Positions 51,101 to 62,600 of a stretch of DNA of 64,000 nucleotides are shown here, piece by piece. How positions within the stretch are numbered: the stretch's first letter is position 1; each line of letters begins with the position of its first letter. Origin of the DNA: Phoronis australis (lineage: Eukaryota > Phoronida > Phoronidae); assembly GCA_002633005.1 (NCBI GenBank), contig NMRA01000024.1, positions 451,803-515,802 of the forward strand, given 5' to 3'. Below the pieces are notes generated by a model, which was not told the DNA's origin, ran no database searches, and saw only the letters and a list, made by a program, of their open reading frames with translations. Made by a program: the position numbers and the translations under genes.

Positions 51101-51967
51101 ATGGTAAAGCGTTCCGCTGTTTTTAGGAGCCAGTGAGCTCAGCTGTGTGCCAATTTCTGTAAAATTGCTTCTCTTGTCGAGAATATGTTTCTGGCACGTT
51201 AAGAAATCAAAATCCATCACGATTTCTTTTTGTTTTCATTGGTAAGTGCAAGTTGTCGATTTTAGTTAAGACATGGTAACATATACATTAAGGAATCAAA
51301 GTATACATTTCTATTTAGGAAATGTTTGACTCAACAGTCCAGGTCATTGGCTTCACAATATTTGCATAAATCTAGCCTGCTTATCAGACTAGTGTTACCC
51401 AATTTACTTATTTAATACTGTGTAATACTTGATACATAATGCAGTCATGGCTTGTGATATGTTAATAGTCATAATTTTATTGACAGTTAAGAACATGGTG
51501 GACAAAATATTTAGTTAGTCATCATAATTGCCGCCTGTTTGTTAGCGATCAGCCTTCATCATAATGTTAGATGTGCGTTTAGAATTTCATTAAAGAGCAT
51601 GAAAGGTGCTATATACCGATGGAAGGCGGAACGTTTTGAGAAATGCAAACGACTGAAGTCTATAGCCTTGTCGAGAAACGTGCCGCACACATTTTATTGT
51701 AACCATTTTCAATTTGAAGGATACAAACCCTCTACCAAAACATTGTGCACCTTTATAAATCCCTACCTTAAGTTAGTGACATCATTAGTTGTTGGAAATC
51801 GGAGAACCTGCCAAGAGGAGGCGATAGTAGCAGGAGACAAAGGTAGTTCATCACTTTATTTACGACATGTTAAGATTCTTACAGATGACCCCTGAGTAGG
51901 AGAGGTAAGACGAAGACCCAGTGTATCCGAGGGTTGGGGGGGAGAGATGGGGGCATCAGAAATATTT

Positions 51968-52008
51968 ATATATGTGTACATATACATATACATATACATA
52001 CATACATT
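51968..52008 (+). repeat. (ATACAT)n-like simple repeat
   Basis: Imperfect TATACA/CATACA repeat in intron sequence. Confidence 0.85.
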
Positions 52009-52624
52009 TATTTTTGTGCGAAATAAGTGGAGTATTTATTACCTTGCCAGGTTTTGCACATGCCCCTATACTAGAATTTGTTGTCCTATCCTTCACAGCA
52101 ATGTGGAACTGGAGTGGGCTTGAAGCCTGATGAATTGAATTAAGATTATTATATAGGTATCTACTTGACATGTGATAAACATCTAGCTGGCGCTGTTCAC
52201 TTCAAGTGGTGCCCTTCTTTACTAGGGCACTGACAGATGGCTTCCCATGGTCTCTCAATGGAGCTGGCTAATTTCTCTGAATAACTTGATGCACAGCACT
52301 CTGGCCTGCCATTGTTGAGGCGAAAATTAAAGCTTTTAAGACCCTCTTACAGGGACTGGGCTTTTCTATGATAATGAAGTGTTTATGTCAGGCTGGAGTG
52401 ACACTGAGGAGATGGGTCAGAGATTTGAGGATTATGTGCTATCTAGCTTACCTGTTGTGGTTATCACTCTACCTGCTGTATGGTATGTAATTCTAGGTCA
52501 CAGTTGAAATTATTAGACAGGATTATACTGGATAACAGGGCTTAGGGAGAAAGCACTTACTGTGTTTTTGACAAGAGGTAATTCTGCTGACAGTTGCTTT
52601 TCAACAGAGACATTATTTGCAAGA

Positions 52625-52870
52625 AATGATATGTAATATAGCCAATTTCGCACAAAAATAATTGCCAAAATTATCCCTCCTTTATTTTCAAGGTCTTCTA
52701 ATGTTGCGAATGGCCACAGTTTTTCAAAATATTTTCTTATGGAAGCTGTGCTGCAGAACTTGAACATGGCAAAGTATGAATTTGACAGTGCACATCTGTT
52801 ATGAAAAAAGTGAGAAAATAAAATTTCGGTTGTCCACCACATAGTGTCCTAAACTGGTCCCATTTTGCCC
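52625..52870 (+). repeat. Interspersed repeat family A, copy 3
   Basis: It matches copies 1 and 2 in the same order: GCCAATTTCGCACAAAAATA, TTCAAGGTCTTCTAATG, GCGAATGGCCACAGTTTTTC, GGAAGCTGTGCTGCAGAACT, ATAGTGTCCTAAACTGGTCC. It is the most diverged of the three. Confidence 0.65.
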
Positions 52871-54816
52871 TACTTTGTTTTCTCATCGCATTGCTCTGTA
52901 CTTAAAAGTGTTTGTCAAAACACTTCGTTGTTGATGTAAATTTTTACAAAGTTGGAATTGTAAAATACCATACAGTTTGCAGTGGTAGGCTGATCATATA
53001 TGGCTACCATGATGTACTTTTGATTTTGAGGTTAGGTATTTAAAATAAATGTAAAACAAGTTAACTTCCAAACTGCGTGCATTATCTGCCAGTAGTCTGT
53101 CTTCAGAGATTATTCATAACTGGGTCAGTTAACCTAATCTGAATAATCCCTGACTTTTTGTCCCACCAATTTATGTTGGTAAAGAGTTGGGTCTTCTTGA
53201 ACAGAACGTAAATTGTATCGAGACGTTTAACGTAATTGCTATTTTATTGTTGCCCATTTCCTACAAATAAATTCAAGCACGCTTGAGCCTGGTATTCAGT
53301 AAGTGAGTGGACGCCCTGGGTTATAGAGGTGGTTTTAGATTACCGACAAAGTCAACTGTTAAAAAAGCTCATTTGAAATTCAACCTCTAATTCGTGGCCT
53401 CTGGCAGTGGTATACTTGTTTCATAGATTGTGTCAGGCCTCATATTCGTCACTGTAATCGAGGTGAGGTTGGGTCTGAAGTTATTCTAATATAGCCTACT
53501 GCTACTTTTGACGTTAATTCACGAAGTTTTTATTCAAAAGTTTAATTATGGACAATGGGAATTTTAATAGGCATCTGTGAACTATTTTGGGAGGTGCACT
53601 TATTTTTATTGAACATCTGGTTGGTTTTAGGAAAGGTGATTCTAAAAATTTAGGCAGGAGAAATCTTAAGTCTCTTGAAACAATGTTGCAATTTATAGTT
53701 TCTGAAATTAACAAAAGATACACTGGAGGCACAAATTGAGTTTTCAAAATAAGCCGCGTGTGTCTTTCAGTCTTTTCAAACGATGTATATGATATTTAGA
53801 TCTTGTATCAAGCATTTTCAACATATAAAGCAGTTATAAACTCAAGTTTCGTCGTAGAAGCGAGCTTCGATTAAAGCACTTTTCATTATAAATTTGGCCT
53901 CGACTTTACCTTGGTTTGCAGAGAACGGAGGTTTTTCGTTACTGCTTGAGGCTGTATTCCACCCACAAAATAACGGGCAGGGACATGGCATCACATAGAA
54001 ACTGGCGTAAAGCAATTATTAGCTGTCTTTTGGAACCTCTGAAATCCTATCCAATTCGAATAAAAAATTGCGACCAATTTCATAACGGTAATTGTTCTAA
54101 ATCAAAAGTTGTTTTTGTGATATAAAAGAGTTAAGCAGTAAATAAACGTAGGATGTAGAAACAGTTGTTACGCATCCTTTGAGCTTGAACACCTACTGTG
54201 ATCCAATCCATAGCCTTTCATGTTTCTCTTATCAGTTGACATCAGCTTTGCTCAGCTGACATGGAAAGTAAATTGTCAGTTCAGTGCTCTCTTCAGTGAC
54301 AATTATCTTGTAGCAAAAATAACAAATTTATTTAATCCTGAGCAGTGTTTATAGAGTGTTGTATAAGTCTTTGTGTCTCCCAGTTAAACCAATGTCTGGT
54401 CAGTGAGTAAGGTATGTAATTCCCTGAGACAGCCCCATTGTTATGGGGAATTGCCTAAATTACCCACATCCAAGCCACTGTTAATTCTGACTTTTATGCC
54501 AAATTAATATCCATGAAGGGGGAGCAGCCAAACTTCTTCAAGTGTAACGAATTCCATTAATGTTTGAATGCACCAAAAGCCCCTGTGGTGACTGGGTTGG
54601 CATTTAAAGTTTGTGGAGGGGGATGTTGATCCAATTTTGCTTAGCAATTTCCAATGAAAGCTTTACTGCCTGCTGTTGTTCAGTGGCCTGCAGACTCCAC
54701 TGTCAACCTTTGTTTGTGTAAATTTAGCTCAACTTTGGTTTTGCCCACAAAAACTGTGTCAGTGGATAAGGTACGCTTTTGCCTGAAATCGACACTCAGT
54801 TGTGAGTATGAGTATG

Positions 54817-54906
54817 AGTGTGTGTGTGTGTGTGTGCGTGTGTGTGTGTGTGTGTGCGTGTGCATGTGTGTGTGTGCGTGTGTGTGCATGCGTGGGCGTG
54901 TGTGTG
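54817..54906 (+). repeat. Long (GT)n compound microsatellite
   Basis: About 90 bases of GT with GCGT and GCAT interruptions. The open frames on both strands across it (Val/Cys-rich on plus, His/Thr-rich on minus) are artefacts. Confidence 0.95.
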
Positions 54907-57489
54907 AAAAAGCTGCGGTTGTGAACCTGAGTAGAATTTTTATCTGGCAGTGGTTGATTAGAAATGTTACATAGCCGTCTAACTTTCATTTTACCCTTTA
55001 ACTCCATGCGTGGTAATGCAATGAGACTATTGATAAATGTACACTATCAGAACAACGCAGTGTAATTTAGCCCAAAAAGTTCTTCTTATCTGAGGTAGTA
55101 AGTCACTGGTCGGTCAGTTTCATGTATTACTGACTAAAATCTTCAGTCTGATAATAAAAAACATTTCTTGCTGCATGAGTGGTGTAGTAAATAGTATAGT
55201 AGGGTTACCAGCATTGATTAAATAATCCACGTGTATCACTTAAGAAATTGATATTTGTGGTAAAACATGTAATTTGAGGAAAACCAATTTAATTTTAAGA
55301 AGATAAATGTATGTGTTGAAAGGTAGTCATAAGGTAATCTCTTGAAATCCAGTGAGAAAGAGCCACTGAGGATTGTGTACAAATATTGTTTGGCTTCAGT
55401 GCATACCTTGTCTTTCACACTTAATTGATCACATTGTGTGCTTCCCACAGGTTTTACTAACTGTTAGTCCTGCAATAAACATCCATCCACAGACAGCCTG
55501 GCACTGCTGTTGAAAACTTCCTATGGGAGGAGAGGCTGTCACCAGTGTCTCAGTCTGTCTCACAGGAGCCCAGCCACAAGGGGCAGTTGATTGATGGGGG
55601 CATAACTGTATGATGACAGTATAATGAAGTCCCCTGGACAATAGGCCTGACTAGCCACTGGAGCCAGAAGCATAGGTTATCTGCAGCCTCTCTGGCCATT
55701 AGATTGCTTGGTTATAGATACCTGTATTGTCACCTGTTTCACTACTCAGACCTGTTGTCCACTAATGATGGCTTGGCCAATTTATCAACAGTCCCCCTCA
55801 CAGGCTGGATCTACACTGCTGTTGTTGTTATTGACTAGTCATTTGTCTATAATTATCTCTCTGGTCAGCTATTATTACATACTAGGGGTCTGCCCCATTC
55901 ATTTCAATGGGAAGACTGAGGAGTTCTCAACACAAGAGGTCAGCACTAATCTGCTTCCAGTCTCAGTGAGGCAGGCTGGGAAGAATGGTTTGATGTGTTC
56001 GTGGATAGAAAATGTCTTTATGGCGACTTTCCATTTTTAACATCAGAATCATCAAAATAAAAATTTCTGTAATCTTTGAATGGACGCATGCTTCTGTTTT
56101 GATAAAACCTCAATTATAATTCTTTTTTCTGATAAGTATTCTTTTAAGAGCATTAAATGTCATGTTACAAAAAATTATGAACTGTGCTTTTTATTTTCAA
56201 TGTTAAAATCTTAGACTATTCTTTGAATAGTTATTCAGTGGTGTAATGAGTTAAAATTAAAATAGCTCGACTCTTCAGAATATCACCTTTCAGAATTGTA
56301 ATTGTAGCACCACACTATTGAAAAAACCTGCGCCTTGAACCACAAACATTTTTAACCCCAAAACATGGCTGATTTAGCTTGTCGCGACAAATTAGTTCAC
56401 CGACTTTCAGTTGGTAGACGGCTACAATGGAATCTTTCAAGCGCGTCTAAATTGATGGTGATTTACCAGCCATTGTCCCTAATGTCCTGGGACCCCATTG
56501 TTTGTTGCCAAATGGATTATGCTTGTCATTTTTGTGAGTGGCCCCGCTTTTTGCGACGGGTGATTAGCGATCAAATTGCACCCATTCAAACTGGTGGTTG
56601 AGATAACCAAACAGAAATAAGTTGAAATTTCATGAAATTGGGAATTGATAAAAAACGACAATAATTTGAGTTTTATTTTTTTGTGTAATCAAAAATGGGG
56701 ATTTTGCATATTTCTTGGTTTCATCCCAGAGTGATAGTAGCTACATTTTCTGCTATTTTGCACAAAACTGCTAATTGCTAAATTGATGATTTTTCCATTT
56801 TCAAAGGCCGATCGATCACTTAAGTACATTTTAAGATCCCGTTGAGACATTGTTTCAGTAATTAATTGGATGTAAATAAGCCATCAACAGTGTGAGAATA
56901 GAATACCAAATTTACAACTCGTTTGCTGTTAACATTCCTCTAGCTGCACTTACATCAACAGGATTCTGTAGAAATATCCAGCTTGGTCTAACTTCACATC
57001 GTCATATCTGAGAAATGGCTGATCGAATTCGTATGAAATGTTCACATACTGTGCGCTTTGTGCTCTGTACTCCAAAATTGTGCGAGGATTTGTTTTAAAA
57101 TGTTACACTTTTGTATGAGGGGTTATAAAAATAGGGGTTTTATGATTTCCATGGAAACAATCATCAAGTTGCATAAAATGGTATTTTTAAGATTTCATTT
57201 TCAACATTCATATCAAATGACATTCGGCCATATTATGAACACTTTTGCTTTGTAATGAGTGCGCCTTTCATGACGATTTGACCTAATTAATGTGAAATTG
57301 CCATAAGGTCAAAATTAAAAATTCACAAGGTTTTTAACTATATATACTTTTTCTGCTTTAAAATTTATTGTTATATAGATTTTTTAGCTAAATGCTCACC
57401 TTTTTGGGTAGGGTCCTACATGCGTAACTTTAGGGGATGTTTGAAGATGGACAGCTTGTGGGGTACTTTTTGACGAAGCGTACTGCTGG

Positions 57490-57916
57490 GAAATGGGCAT
57501 AGCACCCTTTTAAGTCCCATTTAGACATCAACTTTTGGCCTGGCACAACTGACACGGAGCAAATTGACGGGTGTCAAGCGGCCGTTTACACACACAATTC
57601 ACTAACCGTGGCGAGACGGAAATTAAAGGCTGGAGGGACTGGTTCGCACATGCGCAGGTTTACAAATGACGAGAGCTGCAGAGACTAAGAACCGATACGT
57701 AGGTCATTGCACAAGCGCAGTAGAGATGATCCTTTCCGCCTTACTCCAGTTTCGCGTTTAGACTTATAATTGACACAGCGCTAGATGTTTGGGCGCAAAT
57801 TACTCTACCTCACAAACGGGTGTCAATTTGCTCCGTGTCAGTCCGTTTACACTCTGGAACAACTTGTTCCGTGTCAGCTGATCCGTGTCAACTTTGTAAG
57901 TGTAAATGGCACCCTA
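57490..57916. mobile_element. Inverted-repeat element, MITE-like
   Basis: A perfect 20-bp inverted repeat lies at 57549-57568 (CTGACACGGAGCAAATTGAC) and 57822-57841. Further copies of the CCGTGTCA word follow at the right side (57872-57898), with GTTTACAC-like words near both ends. Outer boundaries are approximate; left CACCC..ATTTAGACAT and right GTGTAAATGGCACCC look like decayed ends. No transposase is visible inside. Confidence 0.5.
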
Positions 57917-59184
57917 GAGACATTGAGACTATATGGTACTACCATACTCTTAATTGAGGAAGCAAACTGACAACTCAGGAATACGATTTCCTGGTATTGG
58001 TCCAGGCAAATTCAGTGGAATTTCACAATTACTGGTAAATCGTTCCCAGTGCAAACATTTTTCTGAAAACATAACAGGATTACTTCGACTAAATTTCACA
58101 TGGGAACGACACTGTTGATTCCCTTCTTCTTTATGTCTACAGGTTTGAAATGTTTTGTACTGTGAGCATATTACATAAATTTTACCTTTCAGGCCTTATC
58201 TAGACTAACATAGACAAAATCGGAATGAATTCATTTCTCCTTTGTGTCTTAATAAGGTTTAGGATCAAGATTAACGAGTCAATTTCCCACCAGCAAGTTA
58301 CCGGAGTCCGTATATCAAACCTTGATGTGCAGCCAAAGTAATTGATTGAAATACTTCTCATAGTGGTTTAAGATTAATTTTTCGCTAATGAGTCTAATTT
58401 TATACAATGCTAGCAGTGACTTTCAAATATTGAATGTTTTGTACATTAGCTACACTAAGCAGTTTTATTTTGCCAACTGATACGCGAGTTATTAGGGAAC
58501 GAAGCGGATTATCCTCAGGGTAACATATCTGAGAACAAATCCCATAAGGTGATTGATGGCAATAAGTATACAGTAAGGGTGGAATCAGGGTCTCACAAAG
58601 TTGCCAGAGGCATGAAGATGTCGGAGCCAACCTGTATGGCTGGGATTTGAAACAGAGGTTTTATGTATTATTTTATTAAAAACAGCTGTAAACCCACCCA
58701 TCTGCCACAAAAAGACTTGATTTAGATAACGTACTGTTGTGAAATTTGTCTAAAATAATTCCTTGGTTCAAATCCGTATTCTCCATAACCTGCTGTGTTT
58801 CATTTCATCTCTGAATTTTGCCACGACTAGATCAGCTCAACTCTGTTGAGTTTGAAAACCATGCAACGAATTTGAAGTATTTGGGAGATTATTCCTTTTC
58901 TAAGGAAACTAGGATGTTTTGGCCTTATCTTACCAGTTCAATACAATTATTCTAAGACTTAGTACACAAACTCACCACAGTATGGACGTGTACTTACAAA
59001 CACATTCATGAATTTTGTAATCACCGTTGATTTTGAATTTTTTGCTGTGGAGATAATATATATGTGTTTGAGCACGACCCCAGAAATCTCTTTCTCATTA
59101 TATCCAGGTTCTCATTCACACCCTTGCATACATTCACTAGTAAAACGGAGCTCAGAGGAGTAGAAGACACCTTTTGTGCAATGC

Positions 59185-59255
59185 ACGATTATCAGCCATT
59201 GAACCCAGATCTCCCGAACAGGAGCCGGGAGCTCATACCACTGAGCCGTACTGTG
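59185..59255 (-). repeat. tRNA-derived SINE fragment
   Basis: On the minus strand there is a D-arm GGCTCAGTGGTATGAGC with a perfect 5-bp stem and A-box match, an anticodon-like stem CTCCCG/CGGGAG, and a B-box-like TGGGTTCAATGG. The T-arm pairing is imperfect and the 3' side lacks a clear acceptor stem, so it reads as a SINE head rather than a working tRNA gene. Confidence 0.6.
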
Positions 59256-59634
59256 TCCTCTCTGCTGCGGAGATCACTCAAAATAGGTGCAATTGACCTA
59301 TTGCACGATCCACCCCCTTTCGAAATGTCGACGAGCAAACAATAACTTGTACCCGGCAACGTGTTGTTTGTCGGGTAAAATGGCGGCTTGTAAACGAAGG
59401 TGTGTCAAGAATGCTGCGTTCTTATTAGTCAGTTAAGCCGTCACTCAAAATAATGGCGACGGGTCAATTTCTAGGCTTGGAAACAACTGACTACATTTTT
59501 GCTGAAGTCGAGGGTCTACAAGTTTGACTCGTCGTTGCGTCTCGGAGCATGGTCTCTAGCAATAACAAATTATCTGCTCACTGCAAGGACAAAATTCATT
59601 TCTCATTTGATGATTGGTTCTGACCTGAGTTTAG

Positions 59635-59658
59635 CCTCAGGTGTAGGCCTACCTGAGG
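59635..59658. repeat. 24-bp near-perfect palindrome around TAGGCCTA
   Basis: CCTCAGGT, then GTAGGCCT, then ACCTGAGG. The 8-base arms are perfect reverse complements and the centre is a near palindrome. Confidence 0.8.
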
Positions 59659-62600
59659 TTTATTGAGGTAATTAATAGGAAGAGAAGATGGACAGGTAAT
59701 CCCAAATTTGATTGGTTTGGTTACTTTTGGAATTAAGATAAGAAACAAAAAGATGTCTGCAATGCAAACTTAGTTCAAATTTTATCAGTGGATACTGTTG
59801 CAGTGAAAATAAGTTACTTGTCTGATGTTATCTGTGATCTTAGTTGCTTGTAGTGTTCGATGATTTTCTAACTAATCGTCTTTTACTTGGTTGACATTCA
59901 ACTTTGCAATTCTTTGTTGTCGTGAGAGTACAAAATTTACTTGCGGTTGCTGCGTAGGTGAATTTGTCAGACAAATAAGCCGGATTTGAGGAAGACGAGA
60001 TGTAATTTCTGTCATTCGCAGATTTTTTGTGATTTTTGGAGGATTCGTGTTCGATTCAATTTCATTTCAACATATTACTACATTACTCTTAGTAAAGCCT
60101 ATCATGAACTTAATGTCACTGTAAACTATGTCCTGGTGCCAAAAAAGAAATGTATTCATAGGCGTCCTGGCACTACCAAAGCACCGCCATCGCATTCTCA
60201 TCTTTAGACATTAGGTCACTAAAATGAGTTGGTATTCCTATCGGACGTACAACCTGCTTCGGCAACTGAAACTAAACCAAGGTGACGAGCATACTCGTTG
60301 AGTGTCGTCTGGCTCAATAATGAACTATTCTCAAGCCCAGAAATCAATTGAACCGAGCAAGTTACTAGATGAGATGGATTTTGAAATAACAAGTGGACTA
60401 AAGCAAAAGTTGATTTTTGACTGATGGCGCAGATTTTTTTGACTTTGAAATTTTAAAAAAGTTAAATGCATTTTGGTTAAAGTCTCCATCCACATGTGAA
60501 ATGTAGGTGGCGCTGAACCTTTTCTGACATAAAGTAGTAACTGCAACATCTTTGATTCAGTGACAATTTCATTTCTACACACTACCCCTGAATATGGCGA
60601 TATGGCTATCTGTGTAGCTTTGCTTGTTTCAAATTGATCATCTCAAAACAAGCACTTGACTATATAACATGTGTAGCCATTTTTAGTACATCTTAATATG
60701 TAACATGCGGACATCTTTGAAGTTGACGTAGTAATTTTTTGCATCTTCTGGGAAAATGGATCTTCTTAGTTGAATCGTGAATCACATCTGCACTGAAATT
60801 CACCTGACTAGTTAATAGGTATAATCACTTGATTGAATGCAGGTATTCACCGCTCTCTTGTTTATGAGGAGCTGAAATCGACTGGAAACTTCAAAGACTC
60901 GCAGCTTAGGTTTTGATAAAGGCTGAAAGAAATTAGAAGATCCACCTGCAGTCGCTGAAGATGCTTTAGATATGTCAGGCGTACTAGACGCGCTTGACCT
61001 TGAAATCCAGTTACCAGGTGCTGGAGTCATTGAGTCAGTGGCGGAATTAATTGGGGGTGATGATTGATTGGGGTTTTTTTGCCATTCCAACAACTCCTGC
61101 AGAAGTTTCTGCTGGTTTTAGAGGCACGCTCATTATTTCACATTGAGGGGATTTCATTTTGAAAACAGTGAACCCTCGTTATAAGGAAGGTCAATAGGGT
61201 AGGCCTTCTAATCGTGGGTGGTTGTTTTTGGTGCCTACTGTCACCCAAGTCCTATCTAACTACCCATGCAGTTGACCCCAGAGATCTATCAGTACTCACA
61301 CTTTTTGACTGTGAGGACAGGCTGACAACTTCAATTGCCGACGGGGTTGTGCCAGATGATTATAGTACATATAAAGCCTAGGTCGGATCTCATAGATAAT
61401 TACGTGTAATTCAAAGTTCATCTCTACTCACCCACTGTTATCCGAAGATACCGTAGTAAAATGCTCTAGTAGTTCTTTTTTGGCACAATAACAACAATCA
61501 AACTTGCCAATGTCCCTGTTTTTCAAAGGTCAACAACTTTGTTCTAGAGGTAAATGAAATTTTTCAAGGCATGATTTTTGGTGGTTGTGAAATGCACACT
61601 TTATTGAGAAATTCCAGGTTGAGGTATTCCACTTTTTGTGTACTAAATCGTTAAATAATGCCTGAATGCTACTGTAAATTTACTAAAAGGATAACAAAAT
61701 GTCTGTGTGAGAGTTGTCAATACTTGCAATACTTTGATAGTTATTCTCTCTAAACTAACCATCCACATGGACAACCCCTCTGGACAATACCCATATTATG
61801 TCATTATCTCATCAAGCATGGTGAAAATCTGCTGCTGAGCCCAGCCTCTGAACTAATTGAATTGTACTGTCACCTAAAGATGTGTGTTACATCATTAAAC
61901 AGTAAAAGATAAGGCAACCTTCCACTGTCCTTCTGTTTATCTGTCATCTAATTTAATTTCTTGATTCAGTGAATGAAATTTAGTTTTCACCCTCTTCGTG
62001 GGAGTCTAATTCGAACATCTGGCTGGACAGTGAAGACATGTTGACTCCAATGAAATGTTCACTGGTACAAAATATCTTCCCCAGAAATTGCTTAGTTATC
62101 CGTAAAGAAATGTGTAAGGAAATATTCTGTTGGTGGCAGATTTTTTAACTTTACCTGATCTAAAAATTGGGGGAATTGGGGGGGTTCCGGTGTTTATTTT
62201 CCAACTAAGAAATTTTACCCATATTTCCTAATTCAGAACACATGCTCTAGCAGGATTGTTTTCACAGAAACACCGATATTATTTTGTCTAAATAAACGTA
62301 GAAGGTTGCCAGATCCTCTGCTTTCTGTCAGCATTAAGGCGTTAGTTAAACGGCTGAAGAAGATTTACACAGTTAATGCTGAGTTGACCAAGAATGTAAA
62401 CTGTAAACAAATTAAATGTTTGATGTTACATAATAGTAGTGAAGGATAAGCAGGGTGGAAGTTTGTATAGAAATTTGTCATTTTTTCATTGGGGGTTTCT
62501 CTCTTAAAAAGACAAAGGGGGTACTGGGACTGTATAGTTAGAGAAGCACCCCCAGGACATTTATTAATCTTGTAGCATTTTTATTCAAACTGAACTCTGA

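Noticed and set aside
51539-51895. 118-codon open frame considered as a UNC5 exon
   Set aside because: It has no immunoglobulin Cys/Trp spacing or thrombospondin motif, and it contains internal reading typical of random sequence.
54654-55007. Val/Cys-rich and His/Thr-rich proteins on opposite strands
   Set aside because: Both are readings of the long GT microsatellite.
58760-58775. Isolated B-box-like GGTTCAAATCC
   Set aside because: No A box or tRNA-like arms at the expected distance upstream.
59986-60207. 73-codon open frame with basic C terminus
   Set aside because: No recognisable family, no splice context; treated as intron sequence.
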